Below, one piece after another: positions 1 through 8,772 of a DNA stretch of 64,000 nucleotides. Every line of letters begins with the position of its first letter. Position 1 is the first letter of the stretch. Below the pieces are notes generated by a model that had not been told where the DNA came from, made no database searches, and saw only the letters and a list, made by a program, of their open reading frames with translations. This DNA comes from Bacteroidales bacterium (GTDB taxonomy: Bacteria; Bacteroidota; Bacteroidia; Bacteroidales; P3): the NCBI GenBank assembly GCA_017962665.1, contig JAGCUU010000016.1, positions 62,001 to 126,000 on the forward strand, in the 5' to 3' direction. A program made the position numbers and the translations under genes.

Positions 1-3000
1 AGCCAGTTTCATTATCTTGGCCTTGTCAATTGGCTTATAGTTCCATCCACAGTGTAATGTATCCTTGGTGTCTTTAAAGAAGTTGCTGTTGAAATAATCA
101 ATGCAGTTTTCAACAAGTTTAAGAACGTCATTTGTCTTGCCACTTACATCGCACTGTTGCAGATTGTCGAATTCTGATTCTCCGTCATAACCCCATACAA
201 TTCTTTCAGATTGTCTTAGTTGTTCGTTTGGATGATGGAAAACCACACCTCCACGAGCAGTGACAACCTTTGGACGATCAATCATTTTGACATTCAAAGC
301 AGCTGCTTTATTTGCAGGTATACCCTGGTATTGTAGTACCGATTTGATGATTTCTGCAATTTTGTTGTCTTGCTGACTGATGATTTTGAGATAGAGGCTT
401 CCCATACCTGTAAAACTCATTTTATCTGGCACACCAAATCCCTCTTTCTTAAGGATGAGTCCAACGAAGTATGACACGGCAACAAGATGAATCAGAGGAA
501 GCGAAATCAGTTTTGATGTGGAAAGATAATCAGAGAAGTGGTAATCGTTGTCGTATTTGAAGAGGAAACTGATTACGTCGGAAGAATCTTCTGCTGTATC
601 TTTGAACCTTGTGAACCTGTCTTTGAGTTGTTGCGCAAGAGTTGGTAGATAGTTGTCGCAATAATCCCGAATGAATGCGTTGTTCTTTTTGTTGGCACTC
701 TGTTCATCCAGACCGTCTCCCCAAAGGTCATCGGCTGCAAAACGTGCAGAGTAGGTATAGCTTTCGTTGTCAGTAGGGTCGAAGTATACAATATCCATCG
801 TACCACCTCCGATATCAATATTCATGAATTTTTCACGAGGTTTCACCCAACCAAGCTTTCTCAGATAGTACCATGGCACAATACTTTCGTCTGGGTGTAG
901 TTGGTCGTTTAGTTGTTGGTTGTATTTAGTCTGCTTAAGTTCTCCAACATTTTTGCAACTGCAAGCTTTTACGTTAATTCGAGCATTGTTCCAAGCGTCA
1001 TATAGCGTTCTCTGGCTGTTATCGTCCATCGATTGTGGGAAGGTGAAATAGAAGTTGAAATTAATTCCACAGTCGCTAAAAACAGCTTTGTTTTTAAGTA
1101 ACCACATTACTTCATTGAAGAATGTTTCCCTTAGTTTTATGGATTTGCCGTCGCTTTTCCATTTGATATTCTTCTCGTATTTATTTCCTATCTTTTTAGG
1201 ATCGGTCTCTTCATTTAGGAAATAAAAACCGACATTGGCATCTCCAAAAAGATTACAATCAACGGTATTTGTATCAGCCATCCATCTATTCGCTACACAT
1301 ACTGCTGTTCTGATGGGGAATGACAGTTGTGTGTTGGATATTGTTTTGTTGCCAGTATCCAAAAGTATGTCTTCAGGAACGAACTCGCGTTTCATGTTCG
1401 GCAGATAGGTTATGTAGCTTTTGCTGTCGAATAGGCTTACAACTTGGGCTTCAATTTCACTTGAATATTCGAAATCAGAAGGCTCCTCAACAGTGCTTCC
1501 CTTGTCTATAGCATACGCGATATGTGTGTTTGTCGTTCCGAAGTCGACACAATATACCATATTGTTTGTTCCAAGTCTTTTGTAAAGGAATAATGGTAGT
1601 ACGGCACCTTTTGCACCGTTTGTTTCCACTTCAATAAGATCGAAACTTTCGTTAACAGTATAATACTTTGTACAAATAGATTCGTTGATGCTGCGCTCTT
1701 TTGTCTTTACGTTGATTTCTGAGTTGATATTGTCAAGGTTGTAGAAATGGAGTTCAACATTTCCTTTGCAACCAAGCATTACAGAATATTTGTTGTAAGC
1801 CGCATCGTCGTCAATAAGTTTGTAGAATGGAAATATGGACATGTTGAAGATATTCGATGAGGCGTCGTCCATATATACAATGTCTTTTTCGAAATATGTT
1901 CTCTTTAATTCCACGGTTCCTCTCTTCACAGGGATATTAAGAGTTGCAGTAACCGAGCCATTCTTGTTCTGTGTGATGGAATAGAGCTCTTTGTTGGTTC
2001 TTGGTGTACCTTCTTGAAGACTTAACTTGTCATAGAAATCGGTAAGATTGAAGAATTTAAAGAAAGTCTTTTTGATAGGAGGCAGATACGTCACATTTCC
2101 ATTTGTTCCAGCAAGGAAGTGTTTGTTGGAAAGGTTGCCTGCGATGAAAATGATTTTGTCTTCAAGCAAATCCTCTTTTCTGAGGTAAGGATAAGTCTTG
2201 TTGAATCCAGGTATCTTTCTTTCCCAGTAGTTAGTTGGCTCCGAATTGTATGATTTCAGATGGGTTTTGTAGGAACCCCAAGACTCGCCTTCTACATATT
2301 TAGCTCCTGCTATTTCGCTTTCCTCGTCAAGGATTAAAGGCGGTGCTATTTGTTCCTGTGCGTTAGTGCCAGACATTGTCTCTTCAGGCAACTTTGCGCA
2401 GTCGATCATGTAGTCCTCATGAATGACAATATCATCAGGTCTATTGCATCTTAGATAAATGGTTTGTTCTCCATTGTTCAAATTGGCGGAAATAGCAACT
2501 TCTTTTGTGTTGTCAGGGTTGTAATTGCCATTTTCATCAAATTTGATGTAATGAGGTTTTTCTACATATCCCTTTTCTTCAGAAATGAACTGACTCTCAT
2601 CGTAGCTTTCAAGTGTTCCTTCAAGATCGACCAGGCTTCTTCTTCCAGGTTCAATGAATCTGTTTGGCTTTTCGTAGAATTTCCAGTTTAGGCTAATATA
2701 TTCCCAAAACTCATTTAGTGAAGATTCTCCACCTTTGTCGTATGCTTTCCATAATTTATATATGTATTCCTTGAATTTGTCGGAACGGGTATACAACGGA
2801 CGGGATTCTTCCCCTTTCTCAAACAAAAGTCTGCCTTGACGTCCTGCAGTAAACATCCATTCATTGAAATTTTTCTCTCTAATCCAGTTGGGACTTGTGA
2901 ATACGAGTGAGAAAGGAGATGTACCACCAACAACAACGGGACGGCTATCAGGATCGTCTGGATGGTCATTCCATGTAAACAGATATATTTTCTTGGTACT

Positions 3001-3474
3001 GTTAAGAGTGGAGTCTGTTAGATGGTCATTAAGAGCAGAACACAGACGAGTGTGTTGAATTGTATTAGAACTATCAAGTAATTTCAATTCTTTTTCGCGA
3101 TCCCATTCGATGACATTGAACTTTTCGTCTGCTCCATGGTAGAAAATAAATTCAAGCATGTCAAGGCAATCGTCAACCAAGAAATGATAAACAGATTTAC
3201 CTATAAAATATTTTTCATCAGTCTGCTGGTTAATCTGTCTGAGCTTCTTTTCTTTTTCGTTTAATTCTTTGAATGCTGTGTTGAATAGAAATAGACGTGC
3301 AAATGGGGTGGGAATAGATGTACACATCTTGTTGACAGCGTTAGTGTCAGAGGCGTCAAAGTTGTCAAGAATATCTGTTGTGATGACCTTGGCTTTCCTA
3401 AAACCGACTTTTTTATCCTCTGCATCTTTTGATTCAACGCTGAATATATTGCTTGTAAATTTTTCGTCAGCCAT
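1..3474 (-). CDS. Giant Hsp70/actin-fold ATPase, C-terminus outside window
   Basis: Open frame of 1158 codons from an ATG at 3474 running off the left edge, so the protein is partial at its C-terminus. Residues 1-638 have no family I recognise. An actin/Hsp70/sugar-kinase ATPase core then follows: phosphate-1 motif VDFGTTNTHIAYAID near residue 644, phosphate-2 motif NIDIGGGTMDIVYF near 885 and adenosine-type motif FTGMGSLYL near 1020. Spacing of the three motifs (about 240, then 135 residues) closely matches the other giant ATPase of this operon at 8773-12036, so the two are probably diverged paralogues or partners. There is no signal peptide, so it is probably cytoplasmic. It is the last complete start in the seven-gene operon, 48 nt after the tubulin-like gene. 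Very large actin-fold proteins such as SrfB are a possible relative, but this was not tested. The fold call is firm; the function is unknown. Confidence 0.85.
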   Translation of the reverse strand, partial: MADEKFTSNIFSVESKDAEDKKVGFRKAKVITTDILDNFDASDTNAVNKMCTSIPTPFARLFLFNTAFKELNEKEKKLRQINQQTDEKYFIGKSVYHFLVDDCLDMLEFIFYHGADEKFNVIEWDREKELKLLDSSNTIQHTRLCSALNDHLTDSTLNSTKKIYLFTWNDHPDDPDSRPVVVGGTSPFSLVFTSPNWIREKNFNEWMFTAGRQGRLLFEKGEESRPLYTRSDKFKEYIYKLWKAYDKGGESSLNEFWEYISLNWKFYEKPNRFIEPGRRSLVDLEGTLESYDESQFISEEKGYVEKPHYIKFDENGNYNPDNTKEVAISANLNNGEQTIYLRCNRPDDIVIHEDYMIDCAKLPEETMSGTNAQEQIAPPLILDEESEIAGAKYVEGESWGSYKTHLKSYNSEPTNYWERKIPGFNKTYPYLRKEDLLEDKIIFIAGNLSNKHFLAGTNGNVTYLPPIKKTFFKFFNLTDFYDKLSLQEGTPRTNKELYSITQNKNGSVTATLNIPVKRGTVELKRTYFEKDIVYMDDASSNIFNMSIFPFYKLIDDDAAYNKYSVMLGCKGNVELHFYNLDNINSEINVKTKERSINESICTKYYTVNESFDLIEVETNGAKGAVLPLFLYKRLGTNNMVYCVDFGTTNTHIAYAIDKGSTVEEPSDFEYSSEIEAQVVSLFDSKSYITYLPNMKREFVPEDILLDTGNKTISNTQLSFPIRTAVCVANRWMADTNTVDCNLFGDANVGFYFLNEETDPKKIGNKYEKNIKWKSDGKSIKLRETFFNEVMWLLKNKAVFSDCGINFNFYFTFPQSMDDNSQRTLYDAWNNARINVKACSCKNVGELKQTKYNQQLNDQLHPDESIVPWYYLRKLGWVKPREKFMNIDIGGGTMDIVYFDPTDNESYTYSARFAADDLWGDGLDEQSANKKNNAFIRDYCDNYLPTLAQQLKDRFTRFKDTAEDSSDVISFLFKYDNDYHFSDYLSTSKLISLPLIHLVAVSYFVGLILKKEGFGVPDKMSFTGMGSLYLKIISQQDNKIAEIIKSVLQYQGIPANKAAALNVKMIDRPKVVTARGGVVFHHPNEQLRQSERIVWGYDGESEFDNLQQCDVSGKTNDVLKLVENCIDYFNSNFFKDTKDTLHCGWNYKPIDKAKIMKLA

Positions 3475-3522
3475 ATTATTTGTGTTTTTTATTATAAATG
3501 AATGGTGTAATGTCGTGATAGA

Positions 3523-5136
3523 TTATTTGCTGTAAAAAAGAGGTTTTATTATATCGTCTTTATCACGGCAGGCATAGAATAATCCGATAAGGAGTAGGAA
3601 TTCTTTGTCTTCAGTTACTAGGTTAAACCCCAAATTTCCTTTTTTGAATTTGTCGAGTGTGCCATTTATCATTGCATCGATTGTTGAACCATCAACAGCC
3701 TTGTTCTGTTTGCGTCTTCTTTCCCTACGGCTATCATTTGCATCCTCTTCGTTGCCGGTAACAAGAATGTCGAGATTTTCTTCAGTGCTGAACATTGAAA
3801 TGGTGTGGGAATTATGAAATTCAGATTCTGCATTGTTCTTGTTGCATAGTTCTTCAATCCAAGTTTTGTACTCATTCCAGAACAGTTTTAAATCTTCCAA
3901 CAGTTTTGTCATTTTTTGAGATGGCTGATCTAATCCTAATGACTTGTAATATGAAGTTCTCTTAAGCGATTTGTCGGGCTTAAGCATACGGAACATGGTG
4001 TACTTCATGGCAATAGTGAAGAATGTCAAGCTTTGGAAGATTGGTTCAAAGAAATCCTCCTTTTGGTACAAATCTTCGTATGATAGATTGCTGACGCCGA
4101 CATTCTCTCCTACAATAAACCGCCCGGCACCATATTTGAAACAACCTTTGGGATCGGATTCATCAACGAAATGTAATATTGAAACAGCCGACAGAAACTC
4201 TACAGGATTGGCGGGATTTATTTGATCTTCTCCTCCGTCACAATAGGGGAGTTGAGTCAGGACAGGATCACCGATAAAGTAGACAGAGTCCAGTTTGCTT
4301 CCTTTGGCGAGGTTGCCAGCGTCGTCGATTTTTATCAATTCGCTGTCATAGTAGTAGTTGATTGCAGCTTTTGTCTTGGCATTGAATATTTTCCAACGGA
4401 TTGTTCCTCCCGGTTTGGGATCTGGCGCAAAATAGGGCATTATTAGAACAGCACCTATCTTCACTTTTTTCCCTTTCTCCTCTTTCCTGATTTTGCGTAT
4501 TACTTCAGGAATTCCGGATGAGCCAGTGCCACCAAAGAGAGAGCCAACAACTATTACTTTGTCGTTTTCATTTAGACCTCCCATAAATTTTCTGAATTCA
4601 TCGCACTCTACATCAATATCGTGAAAAACGACACTGCCAATATTTGGATTACCCTTGAATCCAACCTTCATGTTAAGGTTGATTTCGGAATCGTCACTTG
4701 TTTCATCTGTATTGTATAGTGCTTGCATCAAGAGTTTAGTGTTGGCTGTATCGCCTTTCAATTGGTTGTAGCCTATGTATTTATGGAATACATTGTCGCC
4801 CTTGGGCGCATATATCATTCTGAATGAACTGGCACCGAATTCGTCATCGTCTTTCAATTGACGTAGATTTGACAAGAAGAATCCTCCTTCATGTTTTTCC
4901 TTTTTTTCCTCCTCAACCTGTTTGGCATTGCTCCAGGCTGCATCGTGAATACGTTTGTAATTTTCAATACAACGGGTCGCTATTGCGGTGTCTCCGTTTG
5001 TTTCGTCATAGTCGAGAATAATTGGGTAGACATCGTAGTTCTTCATTTGCTGTTGCCCTGAGGCCAACAGCATTGAAAACGAGCGCATCACTCGAGCACC
5101 GGAGCCTCCAATTGCAAATATATATAATTTACTCAT
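3523..5136 (-). CDS. Tubulin/FtsZ-superfamily GTPase-like protein
   Basis: 537 aa. It begins MSKLYIFAIGGSGARV, a Rossmann-type first strand with a Gly-rich loop (residues 8-16), and carries VVGSLFGGTGSSGIPEV at 196-212, which matches the tubulin/FtsZ T4 nucleotide-binding loop (usual form GGGTG[ST]G). Here the first Gly of that signature is Phe201. The protein is longer than FtsZ (about 380 aa) and more like the bacterial Tubulin_2-type proteins that occur outside cell division. A charged linker (about 70-100) and a Lys/Glu/Asp-rich segment near 450-500 (NEEDANDSRRERRRKQNK) are seen. No membrane segment is present. It lies between a small membrane protein and a giant actin-fold ATPase in the same operon. 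Inference: a polymer-forming or switch GTPase working with the actin-fold pair. It is not the cell-division FtsZ, whose gene would sit in the dcw cluster. Confidence 0.75.
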   Translation of the reverse strand: MSKLYIFAIGGSGARVMRSFSMLLASGQQQMKNYDVYPIILDYDETNGDTAIATRCIENYKRIHDAAWSNAKQVEEEKKEKHEGGFFLSNLRQLKDDDEFGASSFRMIYAPKGDNVFHKYIGYNQLKGDTANTKLLMQALYNTDETSDDSEINLNMKVGFKGNPNIGSVVFHDIDVECDEFRKFMGGLNENDKVIVVGSLFGGTGSSGIPEVIRKIRKEEKGKKVKIGAVLIMPYFAPDPKPGGTIRWKIFNAKTKAAINYYYDSELIKIDDAGNLAKGSKLDSVYFIGDPVLTQLPYCDGGEDQINPANPVEFLSAVSILHFVDESDPKGCFKYGAGRFIVGENVGVSNLSYEDLYQKEDFFEPIFQSLTFFTIAMKYTMFRMLKPDKSLKRTSYYKSLGLDQPSQKMTKLLEDLKLFWNEYKTWIEELCNKNNAESEFHNSHTISMFSTEENLDILVTGNEEDANDSRRERRRKQNKAVDGSTIDAMINGTLDKFKKGNLGFNLVTEDKEFLLLIGLFYACRDKDDIIKPLFYSK

Positions 5137-5174
5137 AATGTCGATTGTGTATTAATGTGGTTTGATTGTTTTTG

Positions 5175-5735
5175 TTATTTATGAGGCCAAAGGTGTGGAA
5201 TGGCTCTGCCGTTAACACTTATACCTTTGATGATAAGAGAAACGATATAGAAGAATATCAGTGCATATATTGCAGCGTTGAGATTGAACATTAGTGCTAC
5301 ATCTTCGCCTTGGTTCAGTTGCTCAACGATCTGGTTTTTGCACTCCATCATGGCTTCTTGTTCTGTTTCAGGAGCCTCCTCGGATATCTCAATATAGTAG
5401 TCTTCGAGGTTGCGGTAGAACGAATGTGCGTATGTGAGAGATGTCTCGCTGCCTTCTTCGTCATCGCTACCGATAAGGATTGTGTTGGTTGTGACAAAAG
5501 TAAGGGCACCTGACAAAACCAGGATGGTGATCCAAACGGGTAGTGTGGCGCATTTGATGGTCTTTCTGCTCATGCAAAGACCAAAATAGTAGATGATAGC
5601 GCAGATTACTGCGAAAGCAGCTGCAATGATCAATGCAGTGGTGAATCCTCCGCTTGTTTCAAAGAAATTCTCATGGAAGCCGTAATCGTCTGCATACTGC
5701 TCCATTCCTCCAACTAAAAAGAAAATTGATTTCAT
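5175..5735 (-). CDS. Small integral membrane protein of the actin/tubulin-like operon
   Basis: 186 aa with three probable membrane helices (about 32-53, 65-88 and 150-171). An acidic stretch of about 60 residues (GSDDEEGSET... and EISEEAPETEQEAMMECKNQ) lies between helices two and three. There is no cleavable signal and no recognised family. It lies 36 nt downstream of the VWA lipoprotein gene and 38 nt upstream of the tubulin-like gene, so it is almost certainly cotranscribed. It is the only clear inner-membrane component of the operon in the window. It could therefore be the anchor joining cytoplasmic ATPase/GTPase proteins to the envelope-facing VWA lipoprotein; that role is inference from gene context only. 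Confidence 0.7.
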   Translation of the reverse strand: MKSIFFLVGGMEQYADDYGFHENFFETSGGFTTALIIAAAFAVICAIIYYFGLCMSRKTIKCATLPVWITILVLSGALTFVTTNTILIGSDDEEGSETSLTYAHSFYRNLEDYYIEISEEAPETEQEAMMECKNQIVEQLNQGEDVALMFNLNAAIYALIFFYIVSLIIKGISVNGRAIPHLWPHK

Positions 5736-5771
5736 GATGTTTTGTTTTTAATTGATTATTATTTAGATTAT

Positions 5772-7043
5772 TTATTTGCTGAATTTTATTTCTGTATCGA
5801 TAAGCATTTTGCCGGCATCGGTTGCCTCATATATGCCTTGAAGCATGGTGTAGAGTGCAAAAGACTTGGTTTGCTGCATTGGGTCTTTTGCAATGTTTGA
5901 GTCATCGTCAGAGTTGAAACCTATCCATATATCAGGGATTGTTTTTTTGATTTTGACTGTTATGCTGTTTTTGGCATTTTTCAGCTTCCTGATTTCTGCA
6001 CATTTTATGCAAAGGCTGTTTCCGTTGACTTCACCCTTGATATTTTTATCCTCTTTGCCATTGAGCATTACACCTTTGCTTATAGCATCCTTGATAAAAT
6101 CTTCTCCAAGGTCTTTTATCAAGCAGTCTGGCATGTTGGCCATAAGTTTAAAGTCTCCGCTCTTCTTTTTCAACTGAAGCATTCCTTTTCCAAAGGTGAA
6201 CTGCGATTTATTGCTAAAGCTGATTTTTGGGTCATGGTTGTGCAGACCGAAAATGATACGTTGGTCGTTTTTGGCGTATGTTGCAAGACTCTCGTTTTCT
6301 GCCATCTGGTCAAGCATCCACTGAATATTGGCTCTTTTCCCAACGGCTATGACGTAGAATGGACGCATGGGAACGTTTTTGAGTTTGACTTTCTGATTCT
6401 GGTATGTGTAGTAGAAACTGTTAGCTTTGTTGTTGGAGTATCCGCTGGTGAAACGGTATACGCAAACAGCAATGTCAGGAGTCTGTTTGAGAGAGTCGCG
6501 TATGGCATTTTTTACCTGCCCAAGCGACTCTTTCAAGTACTGTTGTTCGCTGTTTTTGGGGCTGATAATGCCGTCGGTAATAATGAATTCGAGATTGCCT
6601 GTCTGGGCTGCTTCACGTGCCATTTTACCAAATATGGCAGGAAATGGAGTATCGGTGCCATTGAATGGGTTGTCGTTCAAAACCTTGCCGATGAGTTTAT
6701 TGCCGTCGATGGGCTTGCTATTACCCCAGAAATAGGTCTCGTTGGTAAGCATGCCTTGAAGGTCGCTGATGGCACTGATAAAGACAGCATTGCTACCCTC
6801 AGCATAACCTTTCATGCTGCCGGAGTTGTCAATGTATATTCGTAAAGCCGCAGGTGCCGCAGCAGATTCGTCATATTTCTTGATATCTACTTGTTGATTT
6901 GTTGATTTTTTTCCTTTTTTTGATTTCTGGCTGCTGCTCTCAACAGCGTCGCCTTCGTCGTTGTCTGAGTTGGAGCTGCCGCCGCAAGCTGACATTGTCA
7001 GAAGCATAGCAATCATTCCGGCGAATAAAAAGTATTTCTTCAT
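5772..7043 (-). CDS. VWA-domain lipoprotein
   Basis: 423 aa. Residues 1-20 form a lipoprotein signal (MKKYFLFAGMIAMLLTMSAC) with the lipidated Cys at 20. An acidic/Ser/Lys-rich linker follows to about residue 65. A von Willebrand factor A fold then starts with IYIDNSGSMKGY; Asp72, Ser74 and Ser76 form the DxSxS part of a metal-ion-dependent adhesion site. The later IITDGIISPK is a good candidate for the MIDAS Asp loop. The C-terminal half (about 270-423) is of unknown fold. The protein should sit on the periplasmic face of a membrane or on the cell surface. Acidic residues follow the Cys, but not in the tight SDDDD form known as a Bacteroides surface-export signal. VWA proteins often work with ATPases in multiprotein assemblies, which fits the neighbours. 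The gene is preceded by a 150-nt spacer holding a TTTAAACG-type repeat. Confidence 0.8.
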   Translation of the reverse strand: MKKYFLFAGMIAMLLTMSACGGSSNSDNDEGDAVESSSQKSKKGKKSTNQQVDIKKYDESAAAPAALRIYIDNSGSMKGYAEGSNAVFISAISDLQGMLTNETYFWGNSKPIDGNKLIGKVLNDNPFNGTDTPFPAIFGKMAREAAQTGNLEFIITDGIISPKNSEQQYLKESLGQVKNAIRDSLKQTPDIAVCVYRFTSGYSNNKANSFYYTYQNQKVKLKNVPMRPFYVIAVGKRANIQWMLDQMAENESLATYAKNDQRIIFGLHNHDPKISFSNKSQFTFGKGMLQLKKKSGDFKLMANMPDCLIKDLGEDFIKDAISKGVMLNGKEDKNIKGEVNGNSLCIKCAEIRKLKNAKNSITVKIKKTIPDIWIGFNSDDDSNIAKDPMQQTKSFALYTMLQGIYEATDAGKMLIDTEIKFSK

Positions 7044-7193
7044 TTTTATATAGTTTTTGTTTTATTATTTCAGTATCGATTAATAAATGATTTGTAGCGA
7101 TGTGATAGATTAGTTTGTTGGCTGTGAATTAAAAAAGTCTTCAAACGATAATAGTTAATCTTTAAACGTTAAACTATAACCTTTAAACTTTAC

Positions 7194-8708
7194 TTAAACG
7201 CAAATTACTTCTGCTTTTTCAATCACGTTTCCGTTTTCGGAAAAACCTATTTTGACTACGTCGGTAATGACTTTGCTCTTATTGTCACGGTCAACCATCT
7301 CTTTGTGTTGGGCAAGGAGAGGACACATAGAGGCAAGCTCTGATACGGATTGTCCTGTAATGTCTACATATTCACCGTCTCCAACAGTCTCGACAAAAAG
7401 CATTGGGGTAACTTGACTGAAACCGTATGGAGCAATAATGGCAACGACTTTATTATAGATGGACATTACTCTCGTAGGTATAAAATTTTTGCAGTTTTCA
7501 TGCGGTTCAATCATAAAAGGCAGGCGCGAATATACCATGTATTGTGCCAATTTGGTAAACAGGCCGCTTTTGTTTTTTAGCTCTTTGCGAATAATATCTT
7601 TATATTTTTCTCGCAGTTCGTTACTGCTTTGGGCTGTGCAGTTATTGAAAGTGTCGCGAAGGAATCCGGCTTGCTGGACGAGGAAGCTGTTGTCAACCTG
7701 AGTTCCGTCGAAATTGAACATATAACCGCCTTTCTCAAGGTCGTTGGAAAGAGCATCGACAGCTGCAATCATTTCGCCTTTGATGTCGATTCCGCCGGAT
7801 TTAAGCTGTTTAATCTCAACTTCAAGTTTCTGCTTTTCGGCCTCTATCTGTCTTATTTTTTCATTTAGAGCATTGGTGGTCTCTGTGAGTTTTGCGTTTG
7901 CTTTTTCTGCGTCATTTTGTAACTCATCCAATCTCTTTTTAGCATCTTCATACATCCTCTTGTTGTCAGAGGCAAGTTTGCTCGCCTCTGTTAGTTGCTT
8001 CTGCATATTGGCATTGTTGGAAGGAGCGGTTTGTGCAGGAGCTGTGGAACTGTTTTTTTCTGCCAGTTGTTCAATTCCGGCTTTTATCGCTTTGAGGAGT
8101 AGGTCTATCTGTTCTGTATTATTCATTTGGATATGGTATTTTTCATGAAGTAGTGCGGCTATTTCTTGGAGGGCTTTTTTCGACGAGTCGGTGTTTTGGC
8201 TGTTGCTATTGATTTGGTTGGACTGTGAAGAAGAGCCGTCGTATTGATTATCGCCAACAACATTGGGTTTAATATAGTTGTATATGTCGTCGATTCTCAA
8301 ATCGGTCTTGGGCATAACAGCTCTGTTTCTCTGAGAGAATGCAATAATATTCTTGTTCTGCCTCTGTTTGGCAGCTGCAATAAATTGGTATATATCGCTA
8401 ACAAAATACTTGTCACTGATGGCTTTTAAAGTAATCTGTTCCTTTACAAGTTTCTTGACAGCATTATCGGTTATGGAATATTTGAGAGGTTCTGTCGTGT
8501 CGTTGAAAATGATATCAATATTTACATTTTCTTTTCCGGCAATCAACTTGACGCTTTGTACGTTGCCCTTTTCTGTCTCAAGAAGGAAACAGAAACCATC
8601 ATTCGGTTTGTCTGGTTTGGTTGCGGGTGCAGCAGTCACTGTGCGTTCGATTTCTCGTGCAGTGTTGTTTTTCTTGTTGCTGTTTTTACTTTTATTATTC
8701 TTGCCCAT
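7194..8708 (-). CDS. Coiled-coil protein with GrpE-like C-terminal end
   Basis: 504 aa. A Lys/Asn-rich N-terminus (1-20) and a small folded region (about 35-130) are followed by a Ser/Asn/Gln linker (about 150-175). A predicted coiled coil spans about 230-310 (heptad-rich DELQNDAEKANAKL and KIRQIEAEKQKLEVE). A C-terminal domain ends with VVKIGFSENGNVIEKAEV. That ending resembles the last strands of the nucleotide-exchange factor GrpE, where a 'V-x-x-x-GY/F-x-x-[ND]-x-x-[VI]-[RI]-x-A-x-V' pattern follows a long helix pair. Its position, cotranscribed with two Hsp70-like ATPases, fits an exchange factor or scaffold. The coiled coil is clear; the GrpE relationship is an inference by eye. Confidence 0.7.
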   Translation of the reverse strand: MGKNNKSKNSNKKNNTAREIERTVTAAPATKPDKPNDGFCFLLETEKGNVQSVKLIAGKENVNIDIIFNDTTEPLKYSITDNAVKKLVKEQITLKAISDKYFVSDIYQFIAAAKQRQNKNIIAFSQRNRAVMPKTDLRIDDIYNYIKPNVVGDNQYDGSSSQSNQINSNSQNTDSSKKALQEIAALLHEKYHIQMNNTEQIDLLLKAIKAGIEQLAEKNSSTAPAQTAPSNNANMQKQLTEASKLASDNKRMYEDAKKRLDELQNDAEKANAKLTETTNALNEKIRQIEAEKQKLEVEIKQLKSGGIDIKGEMIAAVDALSNDLEKGGYMFNFDGTQVDNSFLVQQAGFLRDTFNNCTAQSSNELREKYKDIIRKELKNKSGLFTKLAQYMVYSRLPFMIEPHENCKNFIPTRVMSIYNKVVAIIAPYGFSQVTPMLFVETVGDGEYVDITGQSVSELASMCPLLAQHKEMVDRDNKSKVITDVVKIGFSENGNVIEKAEVICV

Positions 8709-8772
8709 TGTATAATAAATAATATGTATTAATCGTGAGTTGTTGACTGAATAACGTATATCCCAAAAAAAA

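Noticed and set aside
3523..5136. Calling this gene ftsZ
   Set aside because: Length, changed T4 loop and operon partners differ from the division protein, and no dcw genes are near.
6234..6845. 203-aa forward open frame inside the VWA lipoprotein gene
   Set aside because: It is the complement of a gene with a clear signal peptide and MIDAS motif; its own sequence has no motif.
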